DNA of 6,757 nt, taken from Dehalococcoidia bacterium. Lineage in GTDB: Bacteria > Chloroflexota > Dehalococcoidia > JACPQF01. The DNA lies in the NCBI GenBank assembly GCA_030650265.1, contig JAUSEJ010001056.1:1-6757 (forward strand). The letters are read 5' to 3'. The position numbers were made by a program, and so were the translations under genes. This document shows positions 1 through 6,324 of the stretch, piece by piece. Under the pieces are notes generated by a model. The model was not told the DNA's origin and made no database searches. It saw only the letters and a list, made by a program, of their open reading frames with translations. Positions within the stretch are counted from its first letter, which is position 1, and each line of letters opens with the position of its first letter.

Positions 1-2216
1 TGAGTTCTTCGACCGATAAGAATACGGGCGCCTCTCTTCAGAATGAAGACGTTATGCGCTATGTTTTCTCGCCAGACTCGGTGGCGGTCATCGGGGCATC
101 CGGCGACGACGACAAAGAGAAGTCCGGGTGGGTGGGTAGGCTCCTTAGTTTTGATTTCGCTGGTAAGATCTACCCGATTAACCCTCGAGCCAGGACAGTC
201 CTCGGTCTCACCGCTTATCCCTCCGTCAAAGATGTCCCCGGCCCCATTGATTATGTTATCATGAATATCGCCCGCGAGATGGCCCCCCGAATGCTCCAGG
301 AATGCGTCGACAAAGGAATACCTGTCGTCCACATGTACGTCGCAGGCTTTGCCGAGGCGGGCGACCCGGAGGGTCTTAGGCTGTTGGGAGAGCTCAAGAG
401 CATTCTTGCCGGTAGCAACACACGGCTCATTGGCCCGAACTGCGTCGGCGTCTACAGTCCGAGGTCGAGGCAAACCTTTGACGTGGCCCCGTGTCCTATT
501 CCCGGGCCAATCGCCTTTATTTCCCAAACCGGCACCGGGGCCCGACGTCTAGTAAAGATGGCTCCGGCCAGAGGCCTGTATTTCAGCAAAGTGGTTAGCT
601 TCGGCAACGCCATGGACTTGAGCGGCGAGGACTTCCTCGACCACGTTGCCGCTGACCCCGAGTCGAAGGTCGTCCTTCTCTACATCGAAGGCCTAAAGGA
701 CGGACAGCGTTTCTTTGACACGCTGAGAAGGGCGACCAGAGTCAAGCCGGTGATTCTCCTGGCTGCGGGCCAATCCGAATCGGGCGCCAGAGCGGCCGCG
801 TCCCATACGGGATCGCTGGCCGGAAACAGGCAGACCTGGGATGCTTTGTTCCGGCAGTCGGGGGCGATCAGAGTGGAAACCTTCGAGGAAGCCTTAGAAC
901 AACTGGTTGCCGTCGCCATCCTTCAGCAGAAGGACGCCATCAAAGGGCGAAGAGTCGGGCTAGTTGGGCGGGGTGGTGGACTGGGAGTCGTGACCACCGA
1001 TATCTGCGATAGGGAAGGGCTGAAGGTCCCCGAGTTTTCGAAGGAGACACAGGCTAAGTTGGCCGAAATAACGCCCTCAACCGGTGGCTCTGCCATTCGC
1101 AATCCCGTCGAGATCGGGCTGGGAAGACTGGGAGTTTCCGAACACTATGCCGAAGGACTGAGGATCGTCGCGGCGGATCCAGAGGTCGACTTCATAATAA
1201 CCTTCTTGAACCCTGAGGATTATCTACAATTCGACATTGGCGACTGGGTTGGGCCTGTTTCGAAGCAGTTGATAAACGTATCGAAGGAACTGGGCAAGCC
1301 TCTGGTAGTGGCCTTTGTTCCGGGGCAGCACTTGGAAACAATCGGCCAGGTTGGCGAGATGATGCTGAAATGCCAGGCGGCCGGTATCGCCTGTTTCACT
1401 AGCCCGGAAGCGGCGATAAAGGCCATAAGCAGGCTGATCAAGTACCGCGAGTTTTTGGCGGCCACGGCAGAAAATGCAAATAATGCCCCTACCGATGACG
1501 TAAACGCCACACGAACGGCGGATAGCAGGATCGATCAGATAATAGCCGGGGCGAAGAAAGAGGGCCGGACGCTCTTGACCGAGGTGGAGGCCAAGGAGAT
1601 ATTTCAGGTGGCAGGCCTCGATGTCGTCGGCACACGCCTGGCCACCAGCAAACAAGAGGCGGTGGCAATCGGCGAGGAGTTTGGTTTTCCGGTGGCGTTA
1701 AAGATCGTGTCGCCGGACATCGCGCATAAGACCGACGCCGGTGGTGTGAAGCTTGGTCTCAGGACACCGCAAGAAGTGGAGAGAGCCTTCGAGGAGATCA
1801 AGGCGTCGGCCAGCGGGAAGTTTCCCCAAGCGAACATTCATGGAGTGTCAGTTCAGAAGATGGCCAGAACGGGGGTCGAGGTAATCATCGGCATGAGCCG
1901 GGACAGACAGTTTGGCCCTGTGCTGATGTTTGGCCTCGGGGGCATCTTCGTCGAAGTCCTGAAGGATGTGTCGTTTGGCATTACGCCTTTGACGAAGTGG
2001 GACGCCAGAGAAATGCTGCAAGGGATAAAGGGTTATGCCCTGCTGAAAGGACACCGGGGACAGGAGGGCGTGGACACTGTCAATCTGGAATCATGGCTCC
2101 TCAAGCTGTCCGAGTTTGCGATAGCCCATCCGGAAATAGACAGCTTCGACCTTAATCCTGTGATTGCCTACCCCGATGGCGCCACCGTAGTGGATGCGAG
2201 GATAATATTGGGCTAG
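1..2216 (+). CDS. NDP-forming acyl-CoA synthetase, fused alpha-beta (acetate--CoA ligase ADP-forming type); 5' end cut by window
   Basis: This cytoplasmic enzyme interconverts acyl-CoA + ADP + Pi and acid + CoA + ATP. Numbering is from the Met at 54. Residues about 4-100 are a Rossmann CoA-binding domain (VAVIGASG near the start). Residues about 145-460 are the succinyl-CoA-ligase-like domains, with FISQTG (S157-G160), SHTGSLAG carrying the expected phospho-His H251, and VGRGGGLG at about 304. A polar, Asn/Thr/Asp-rich linker at about 477-497 leads to the C-terminal ATP-grasp (beta) domain, with DIAHKTDAGG carrying the second phospho-His H558, then FGLGGIFVEVLKDV and DLNPV near the end. All parts of a working fused enzyme are therefore present, and there is no GNAT domain. 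The frame is open upstream of 54 to base 3 (S-S-S-T-D-K...), and bases 1-2 are 'tg', so the real start is probably an NTG codon one base before the window, adding 18 residues. ATG 54 is the fallback start. Substrate unknown. Confidence 0.93.
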   Translation, partial: SSSTDKNTGASLQNEDVMRYVFSPDSVAVIGASGDDDKEKSGWVGRLLSFDFAGKIYPINPRARTVLGLTAYPSVKDVPGPIDYVIMNIAREMAPRMLQECVDKGIPVVHMYVAGFAEAGDPEGLRLLGELKSILAGSNTRLIGPNCVGVYSPRSRQTFDVAPCPIPGPIAFISQTGTGARRLVKMAPARGLYFSKVVSFGNAMDLSGEDFLDHVAADPESKVVLLYIEGLKDGQRFFDTLRRATRVKPVILLAAGQSESGARAAASHTGSLAGNRQTWDALFRQSGAIRVETFEEALEQLVAVAILQQKDAIKGRRVGLVGRGGGLGVVTTDICDREGLKVPEFSKETQAKLAEITPSTGGSAIRNPVEIGLGRLGVSEHYAEGLRIVAADPEVDFIITFLNPEDYLQFDIGDWVGPVSKQLINVSKELGKPLVVAFVPGQHLETIGQVGEMMLKCQAAGIACFTSPEAAIKAISRLIKYREFLAATAENANNAPTDDVNATRTADSRIDQIIAGAKKEGRTLLTEVEAKEIFQVAGLDVVGTRLATSKQEAVAIGEEFGFPVALKIVSPDIAHKTDAGGVKLGLRTPQEVERAFEEIKASASGKFPQANIHGVSVQKMARTGVEVIIGMSRDRQFGPVLMFGLGGIFVEVLKDVSFGITPLTKWDAREMLQGIKGYALLKGHRGQEGVDTVNLESWLLKLSEFAIAHPEIDSFDLNPVIAYPDGATVVDARIILG

Positions 2217-2256
2217 GCGATGGTCAAACGAAACGGTCTGTCGCTTCGGCGGATCG

Positions 2257-2380
2257 CCTCAGGATAGAATCCTGAGGCTAATAGCTCAAGCACGCCGAGG
2301 CGTGCTGGGTAGGCGGCTTGACACCTCCGTCAGCCCGTTTCAGCGGGGTTGGGCTATTAGCCTGCGGATTCATCCGCAGG
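2257..2380. repeat. Nested palindromic (MITE/BIME-like) intergenic element
   Basis: This non-coding element fills most of the gap between the synthetase and dehydratase genes. Its ends are inverted copies of each other over about 32 bases. Left hairpin: 2257-2265 pairs with 2269-2277 (CCTCAGGAT/ATCCTGAGG, loop AGA). Right hairpin: 2361-2369 pairs with 2372-2380 (CCTGCGGAT/ATCCGCAGG, loop TC). A long-range stem joins 2275-2289 to 2349-2363 (AGGCTAATAGC with GCTATTAGCCT, then one G-T and three more pairs). Enclosed are smaller hairpins: 2289-2295/2300-2306 (AGCACGC, loop CGAG), 2315-2322/2329-2335 (one bulged T) and 2334-2337/2344-2347. No T-run follows any stem, so it is not a standard intrinsic terminator. 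I see no flanking target duplication. It may be a non-autonomous mobile repeat or a structured spacer in the mRNA. Confidence 0.75.
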
Positions 2381-2404
2381 GCTTGGCATGATCATAACAA
2401 ATTA

Positions 2405-2411
2405 TAAGGAG
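2405..2411 (+). promoter_or_regulatory. Ribosome binding site of the dehydratase gene
   Basis: TAAGGAG lies 10 bases before the ATG at 2422, just outside the palindromic element. It supports 2422 as the start. Confidence 0.75.
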
Positions 2412-2421
2412 ACAAGAAGCG

Positions 2422-3546
2422 ATGCCAGTTGACGTAACCGAAATCACAGACGAGATGATCGCCGAGCATAGGAAAAGGCTCAACATTGTCTGGAAGCCCA
2501 GCACGCCCTACTTCAACACTTCGGCCACGAGAGATGCGATAACTCACTTCTGCCACGGCATTGGCGACGATAACTGCCTGTATACCGACTCGGACTATGC
2601 CAAAGGGACCAAATACGGCCGCGTAATTGCGCCACCCGCCTTTCTCTACAGCGTATACTGGGCGGCGCAGGGCAGAGGTATGCCGGGTGTCCATGCCTGG
2701 CACTCCGGCGATAAGTGGGAGTTCTATCAGCCGATTCTCGAAGGCGATAGCATTACCTACACCAACGAAATGGTCGACGTACAGGTCAAAGAGAGCCAGA
2801 TGGCCGGCAGGTCGGTGATTCAGTATCATGACATCAGGTACTACAACCAGCGGGGAGAGCTCGTGGCCAAAGCCCTCGACTGGTGCACGAGGGCAGCCCG
2901 CAAGACCAGCGCCGACAAGGGAAAGTATGCCGACATCCAGCCGGCCGAATACACTAATGAGGAAATGGACAAGATCTACGCCGACTATGCCGCCGAGGAG
3001 ATACGGGGGGCCAATCCCCGCTATTGGGAAGACGTCAACGTAGGAGATCAGCTCCAACCAGTGGTCAAAGGGCCGCTGACCAGGCGTGATATGTACGCCT
3101 GGCTCATCGGCGCCGGGAGCGTGTTTGTGAAGGCCCACGGTCTGGCGGTGTCCTACCTCAATAGACATCAAGCCGCTCAAATGGTAGATGCGAAGACCGG
3201 CCTCGTGGATATGCCGGAGTTGGTGCACATGGAAGATAGCAGGGCGCAGACGGTGGGCATACCGGGTGCCTATGACTATGGCTGCCAGCGGATTTCCTGG
3301 CTGTTTCATCTTATCACGAACTGGATGGGCGACGACGGCTTCTTGAAGAACCTCGACGCAACTTTGAAGAGGTTTAACATCGTCGGCGACACCCACTGGA
3401 TGAAGGGCAAAGTAGCCAGGAAATACATCGAAAACGGTGAGCATCTCGTCGACATCGAATGTTGGGGCGAGAACCAGCGAGGGGAGATCACGCTACCGGG
3501 ATTCGCGGTAGTGCGGCTGCCAACCAGAGAAGGGGGAAGAGGGTAA
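2422..3546 (+). CDS. FAS1-like / MaoC-family acyl-CoA dehydratase (double hotdog)
   Basis: This 374-aa protein looks like a tandem hotdog-fold enzyme of the MaoC/FAS1-like dehydratase type, expected to hydrate enoyl-CoA or dehydrate 3-hydroxyacyl-CoA in the cytoplasm. The N-terminal half (about 8-155) has GDDNCLYTD (48-56) followed by VIAPPAFL (68-75), the form this family takes of the hydratase signature GDxNPxH...IAHG. The C-terminal half (about 200-370) begins GPLTRRDMYAWLIGAG and contains IPGAYDYGCQRISWL and FNIVGDTHWMKGKV, where dehydratase halves of this type end in NQRGE and a VVRLP strand. The catalytic His of the standard signature is not at its usual place in either half, so activity is inferred from family only. 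The start is supported by TAAGGAG. The last residues (REGGRG) come from a purine tract running into the next gap. Co-direction with CoA-transferases and a CoA synthetase supports a CoA-thioester substrate. It could instead be a mesaconyl-CoA-hydratase-like enzyme; the substrate is open. Confidence 0.85.
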   Translation: MPVDVTEITDEMIAEHRKRLNIVWKPSTPYFNTSATRDAITHFCHGIGDDNCLYTDSDYAKGTKYGRVIAPPAFLYSVYWAAQGRGMPGVHAWHSGDKWEFYQPILEGDSITYTNEMVDVQVKESQMAGRSVIQYHDIRYYNQRGELVAKALDWCTRAARKTSADKGKYADIQPAEYTNEEMDKIYADYAAEEIRGANPRYWEDVNVGDQLQPVVKGPLTRRDMYAWLIGAGSVFVKAHGLAVSYLNRHQAAQMVDAKTGLVDMPELVHMEDSRAQTVGIPGAYDYGCQRISWLFHLITNWMGDDGFLKNLDATLKRFNIVGDTHWMKGKVARKYIENGEHLVDIECWGENQRGEITLPGFAVVRLPTREGGRG

Positions 3547-3760
3547 AAGGGGAAGACGGGAATAGGATTCTGGAATCAGCCCATGCAGCCATGCCAGTGT
3601 CAAGGTGAAACAACATGCCCGGCTAAAGCCTCTAGTCCCTGGAGTTCAGAGCCCTTTCAATGATTTGGACTTGAGGCTTCAGCCGGGTGGGCTATACCCT
3701 TGAATAACACCGATTGGCTTAACCGACGCAGCCCTGGTTCCCTTTTCCCCTTTTCAACCC
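3533..3760. repeat. Purine tract and matching pyrimidine tract bracketing the intergenic region
   Basis: GGGGAAGA occurs twice, at 3533-3540 and 3549-3556, inside an almost pure purine stretch that holds the dehydratase stop codon (TAA 3544-3546). At the other end of the gap, TTCCCCTTTT (3745-3754) is the exact complement of AAAAGGGGAA (3545-3554), and ACCC (3757-3760) can pair with GGGT (3541-3544) across a two-base bulge. The two tracts could be terminal inverted repeats of a roughly 220-bp element containing the palindrome at 3616-3689. Low complexity makes a chance match possible. Confidence 0.45.
3616..3689. repeat. Long imperfect inverted repeat (REP/MITE-like hairpin)
   Basis: CCCGGCTAAAGCCTC (3618-3632) pairs with GAGGCTTCAGCCGGG (3673-3687) with a single A-C mismatch. 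The stem continues inward past a T-T mismatch as AGTCC (3634-3638) with GGACT (3667-3671), and outward by two G-T pairs. That gives 19 Watson-Crick pairs around a 28-base loop. No T-run follows it, so it is unlikely to be an intrinsic terminator. It does not resemble the element at 2257-2380 in sequence. It could be a short palindromic repeat dispersed in this genome, or a stem protecting or attenuating the mRNA before the CoA-transferase pair. Confidence 0.75.
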
Positions 3761-3767
3761 GTTGCTG

Positions 3768-3774
3768 AAAGGAG
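3768..3774 (+). promoter_or_regulatory. Ribosome binding site of the first CoA-transferase gene
   Basis: AAAGGAG lies six bases before the ATG at 3781, ideal spacing. It fixes the start of the first CaiB/BaiF gene. Confidence 0.85.
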
Positions 3775-3780
3775 CCAAGT

Positions 3781-4995
3781 ATGGGTGGACGCGCCTTGGA
3801 AGGCTTGAAGGTCCTCGAGTGGGGTGGGTTTATCGCTGCTCCCTATTGCGCCGAACTTCTGGCGCAGATGGGGGCCGACCTGGTCAAGATTGAGTCGCCA
3901 GGCGCTGGCGATGAATCCCGCCGGTATGGTCCCTTCCCGGGGGACAGGGTTGACGCGGAAAAGAGTGGGCTGTTCCTTAGCCTTAATGTCAATAAACGGG
4001 GAATCACCCTCGATCCGGAGAAAACGGCCGGGAAGGCGGTTCTTCTCGATCTGCTGACCGGGGTCGACATCTTTGTGGTGAATCAGCCATGGATAGATCT
4101 CTGTGCGCTAGAACTGGACTACGAATCACTCCACAGGCTTTATCCCGGACTCATAGTGGCATCGATCACTCCCTATGGCTCTACAGGTAGTTACAAGAAC
4201 TGGAAGGGCTACGACCTCAATTGCTGCGCTTTGGGCGGCATTACGAGCACGATTGGCTACCCTGACCGGGAGCCGCTGACTCCCCCTCTCTCGCAGGGTC
4301 ATTTTCAGGCTGGATTAACGGCGGCCACGGCGGTCATGTTTGCGGTTCTCCATAGGGATTTGACCGGCGAAGGGCAACTGGTCGATATATCTGAGGCGGA
4401 AGTCTGGGCCACCATCCACACCGGTATGGGGATTCAGGGCTATCTGGAGGAAGGGAGAGTGCGGAAGAGGAGCGGCCATATTGTCCCCCACTTTCCGTAT
4501 CCGGACGTCGTGCTGCCCTGCAAGGATGGTTCTGTCATCATCGATACGCCCCAGAACCGGCAGTGGGGACGCCTCTTGACGGTAATGGGAAACCCCGAAT
4601 GGGCGAACGACCCGATTTTCAAAGACCGGATCCGCACCACGGACGAATACTCAGACAAGGCGGATGCCTACCTGACCGAATGGCTCTTGCAGCATACCAA
4701 AGCTGAGATATTCAAGCTTCTCCAAGATGCCAGAGTGCCGGCAGCGCCGCTGAGGACAGTCGAGGAAGTGGTGAACGACGAACATTTGCAGCAGCGTCAG
4801 TTCTTTGTCGATGTAAATCAAGCGGAAGTGGGAACCTTGAAGTACCCTGGAGTTTGCTATCAATTGTCGGCCACCCCATTCGTAGTCGAACGCCCATCGC
4901 CTCGCCTGGGCGAGCACAATGAAGAAGTGTATTGCGGACAATTGGGGTATGCCCATTCGGAGATAGCTCGTTTGCGGCGGGAGGGTGCGATATGA
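3781..4995 (+). CDS. Family III (CaiB/BaiF) CoA-transferase subunit, catalytic Asp replaced by His
   Basis: This 404-aa protein is full length for family III CoA-transferases. It has the usual N-terminal strand and helix (LEGLKVLEWGGFIAAPYCAE), MGADLVKIESPGAGD, NVNKRGITLD, ITPYGSTGSY, and HRDLTGEGQLVDISEAE at about 191-207. Counting back 21 residues from TGEGQ, the position held by the acyl-anhydride-forming Asp (D169 in formyl-CoA transferase) is H174, in the string QGHFQAGL. The conserved ENFxPG motif is also gone: the matching stretch reads VVNQPW (N101-W104). Overall fold signatures remain, so this is not a decayed pseudogene. The stop codon overlaps the start of the next, related gene (ATGA at 4992-4995), so the two products are probably made in equal amounts and assemble together. 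I infer a non-catalytic or structural partner in a heteromeric CoA-transferase. Heteromeric family III enzymes such as BbsEF and SmtAB are known. Substrate unknown. Confidence 0.9.
   Translation: MGGRALEGLKVLEWGGFIAAPYCAELLAQMGADLVKIESPGAGDESRRYGPFPGDRVDAEKSGLFLSLNVNKRGITLDPEKTAGKAVLLDLLTGVDIFVVNQPWIDLCALELDYESLHRLYPGLIVASITPYGSTGSYKNWKGYDLNCCALGGITSTIGYPDREPLTPPLSQGHFQAGLTAATAVMFAVLHRDLTGEGQLVDISEAEVWATIHTGMGIQGYLEEGRVRKRSGHIVPHFPYPDVVLPCKDGSVIIDTPQNRQWGRLLTVMGNPEWANDPIFKDRIRTTDEYSDKADAYLTEWLLQHTKAEIFKLLQDARVPAAPLRTVEEVVNDEHLQQRQFFVDVNQAEVGTLKYPGVCYQLSATPFVVERPSPRLGEHNEEVYCGQLGYAHSEIARLRREGAI
4979..4985 (+). promoter_or_regulatory. Ribosome binding site deciding the start of the second CoA-transferase gene
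   Basis: GGGAGGG lies inside the end of the preceding gene, six bases before the ATG at 4992. It favours 4992 over the in-frame ATG at 4932, which would add 20 residues unlike the family N-terminus. A second ATG follows at once at 4995. Confidence 0.75.
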
Positions 4996-6206
4996 TGACT
5001 GGCAAACTTCCTCTTTCTGGCGTCAGAGTGGTCGATTTTGGTTGGGTTTGGGCGGGCACCTTGCTCGGTAGCATACTGGGTTCTTATGGGGCAGAAGTCA
5101 TAAAGATCGAATCGAAACGACGGCTGGACGGCATGCGCTTGGGCAAGGTATTTGAGGTTGGGGAGGGGTTGGAGAAGAATCCCTTCTTCCAGAATCTCAA
5201 TCGCAACAAACTGAGCATGACCATGGACATGTCCAAAGATGAGGGAGTGTCGCTCCTCAAGGAGTTAGTTAAGAAAAGCAGTATCGTCATCGAGAACTTC
5301 GCGCCGGGAGTCCTCGCTCGTCGCGGCCTCGATTATCGCTCGCTCGAACAGGTCAAACAGGACATCATTATGGTCTCCCTTTCGCCGATGGGTCAGCACG
5401 GCCCGTTGGCGAATCTGGTGACCTATGCGCCGATAATCAGCGCCCTATCCGGCATTGATAGTCTCGTCGGTTACCCGGGAGAAAGTCCGATCGGCTTTAA
5501 GCACGCTTACGCCGACGTGGTGGCCAGCATCTGCGCACTCTTTGCTCTTCTCGTGGCCGTCAGGCACCACAACAAAACCGGGGAGGGCCAGTATATCGAC
5601 CTGTCACAGGGTGAAGCGGTCTTGCCATCGCTGGCGGAGCCCATCCTGGATTACCAGATGAGTGGACGGGTCAGGTCACCGAGAGGCAACAACAGCGAGT
5701 TCATGGCACCTCACGGGGTCTACCCCTGCGCGGGCGACGACAAGTGGGTCTCGATCGCTGTGAAAACGGACGAAGAGTGGAGAAGCCTTTGCGGTGTACT
5801 CGGCAATCCTCCTTGGACGGCCGAGCCATCCTTCGCCAACCTTGCCGCCCGCATCACCAACGCCAAAGAGCTAGACAAACATATCGGCGAATGGACATCC
5901 GGGCGTGATTCCTATGATGTGACGCAGGCGCTGCAAAACGCCGGCGTGGCCGCGGCTCCAGTTCTGGACACCGAGGGTGTATTTCTCGATCCGCAATTCA
6001 ACCAGCGAGAGGCTTTCGTCAACGTGGAGCACCCGATCACGGGAAACACAGTTCTCTACAACTGGCCGTGGAAAATGGCCAGCATGCAGAACCGGATGCA
6101 GCGTGCCCCCCTTCTAGGAGAGCATAACAACTACGTTTTAGGCGAAGTGCTGGGACTGCCGGAAGCGGAGATCCAACGCTTTATCGATCAACAGGTTGTC
6201 TATTAG
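4992..6206 (+). CDS. Family III (CaiB/BaiF) CoA-transferase, catalytic subunit
   Basis: This enzyme moves CoA from an acyl-CoA donor to a carboxylic acid. With the start at 4992 it has 404 aa, the same length as the upstream partner. The N-terminus reads LSGVRVVDFGWVWAGTLLG, then SYGAEVIKIES, NRNKLSMTMD, IVIENFAPG (E101-G106), SLSPMGQHGP, HAYADVVASI, and TGEGQYIDLSQGE. D175 sits exactly 21 residues before TGEGQ, matching the catalytic Asp of the family, and ENFAPG is intact, so this subunit should be active. The start is chosen from the GGGAGGG site and the ATGA overlap with the upstream stop. An in-frame ATG at 4932 lies well inside the previous gene. Translational coupling suggests a complex with the His-substituted partner. 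The DFxWVWAG opening is shared by several aromatic and dicarboxylic acid CoA-transferases, which is not enough to name a substrate. Confidence 0.92.
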   Translation: MMTGKLPLSGVRVVDFGWVWAGTLLGSILGSYGAEVIKIESKRRLDGMRLGKVFEVGEGLEKNPFFQNLNRNKLSMTMDMSKDEGVSLLKELVKKSSIVIENFAPGVLARRGLDYRSLEQVKQDIIMVSLSPMGQHGPLANLVTYAPIISALSGIDSLVGYPGESPIGFKHAYADVVASICALFALLVAVRHHNKTGEGQYIDLSQGEAVLPSLAEPILDYQMSGRVRSPRGNNSEFMAPHGVYPCAGDDKWVSIAVKTDEEWRSLCGVLGNPPWTAEPSFANLAARITNAKELDKHIGEWTSGRDSYDVTQALQNAGVAAAPVLDTEGVFLDPQFNQREAFVNVEHPITGNTVLYNWPWKMASMQNRMQRAPLLGEHNNYVLGEVLGLPEAEIQRFIDQQVVY

Positions 6207-6250
6207 GAGCACCGGCTGGTTGCTGTAAGTCCCTCTCGTGGAAAACCCCG

Positions 6251-6279
6251 TTGACTTTTGACCCGACCTATTGTAGCAT
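6251..6279 (+). promoter_or_regulatory. Sigma70-like promoter of the hsp20 gene
   Basis: TTGACT (6251-6256) matches five of six bases of the -35 consensus. A 17-base spacer leads to TAGCAT (6274-6279), which matches four of six bases of the -10 consensus. It lies 45 bases before the ATG at 6325. It suggests hsp20 is transcribed on its own rather than only by read-through from the CoA-transferases. I see neither a CIRCE operator nor a sigma32-type promoter here. Confidence 0.5.
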
Positions 6280-6311
6280 TGAAAGTGAGAACAGACATGC
6301 AACATGCGCTC

Positions 6312-6319
6312 AGGAGGTG
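6312..6319 (+). promoter_or_regulatory. Strong ribosome binding site of the hsp20 gene
   Basis: AGGAGGTG lies five bases before the ATG at 6325, a near-perfect anti-16S match. An in-frame ATG at 6304 lies before this site and is therefore not preferred. Confidence 0.85.
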
Positions 6320-6324
6320 TGGCG

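Noticed and set aside
2257..2277. Intrinsic terminator after the synthetase gene
   Set aside because: The hairpin is strong, but no T-run follows it (next bases CTAATAG). The same holds for the other stems in both gaps.
2284..2354. Integron attC-like site: GCTCAAG (2284-2290) and GTTGGGC (2348-2354), 71 bp apart, resembling RYYYAAC and GTTRRRY
   Set aside because: The first box has AAG instead of the invariant AAC, the interior folds into several hairpins rather than one long stem, and no integrase or cassette array is visible.
2383..2411. Promoter TTGGCA...TATAAG before the dehydratase gene
   Set aside because: The spacer is only 14 bases and the -10-like sequence overlaps the ribosome binding site, too close to the start codon.
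2392..3444. A 350-codon open frame on the minus strand opposite the dehydratase gene
   Set aside because: The translation has no recognisable domain, while the + strand frame has clear hotdog-family motifs and a ribosome binding site. It is a by-product of codon bias.
4932..4991. Upstream in-frame ATG (4932) for the second CoA-transferase
   Set aside because: It would add 20 residues overlapping the end of the previous gene. The GGGAGGG site and ATGA overlap favour 4992, giving the family N-terminus.
6207..6230. Weak hairpin AGCACC/GGTTGCT after the second CoA-transferase
   Set aside because: The stem is short with a bulge and has no T-run, so a terminator cannot be supported.
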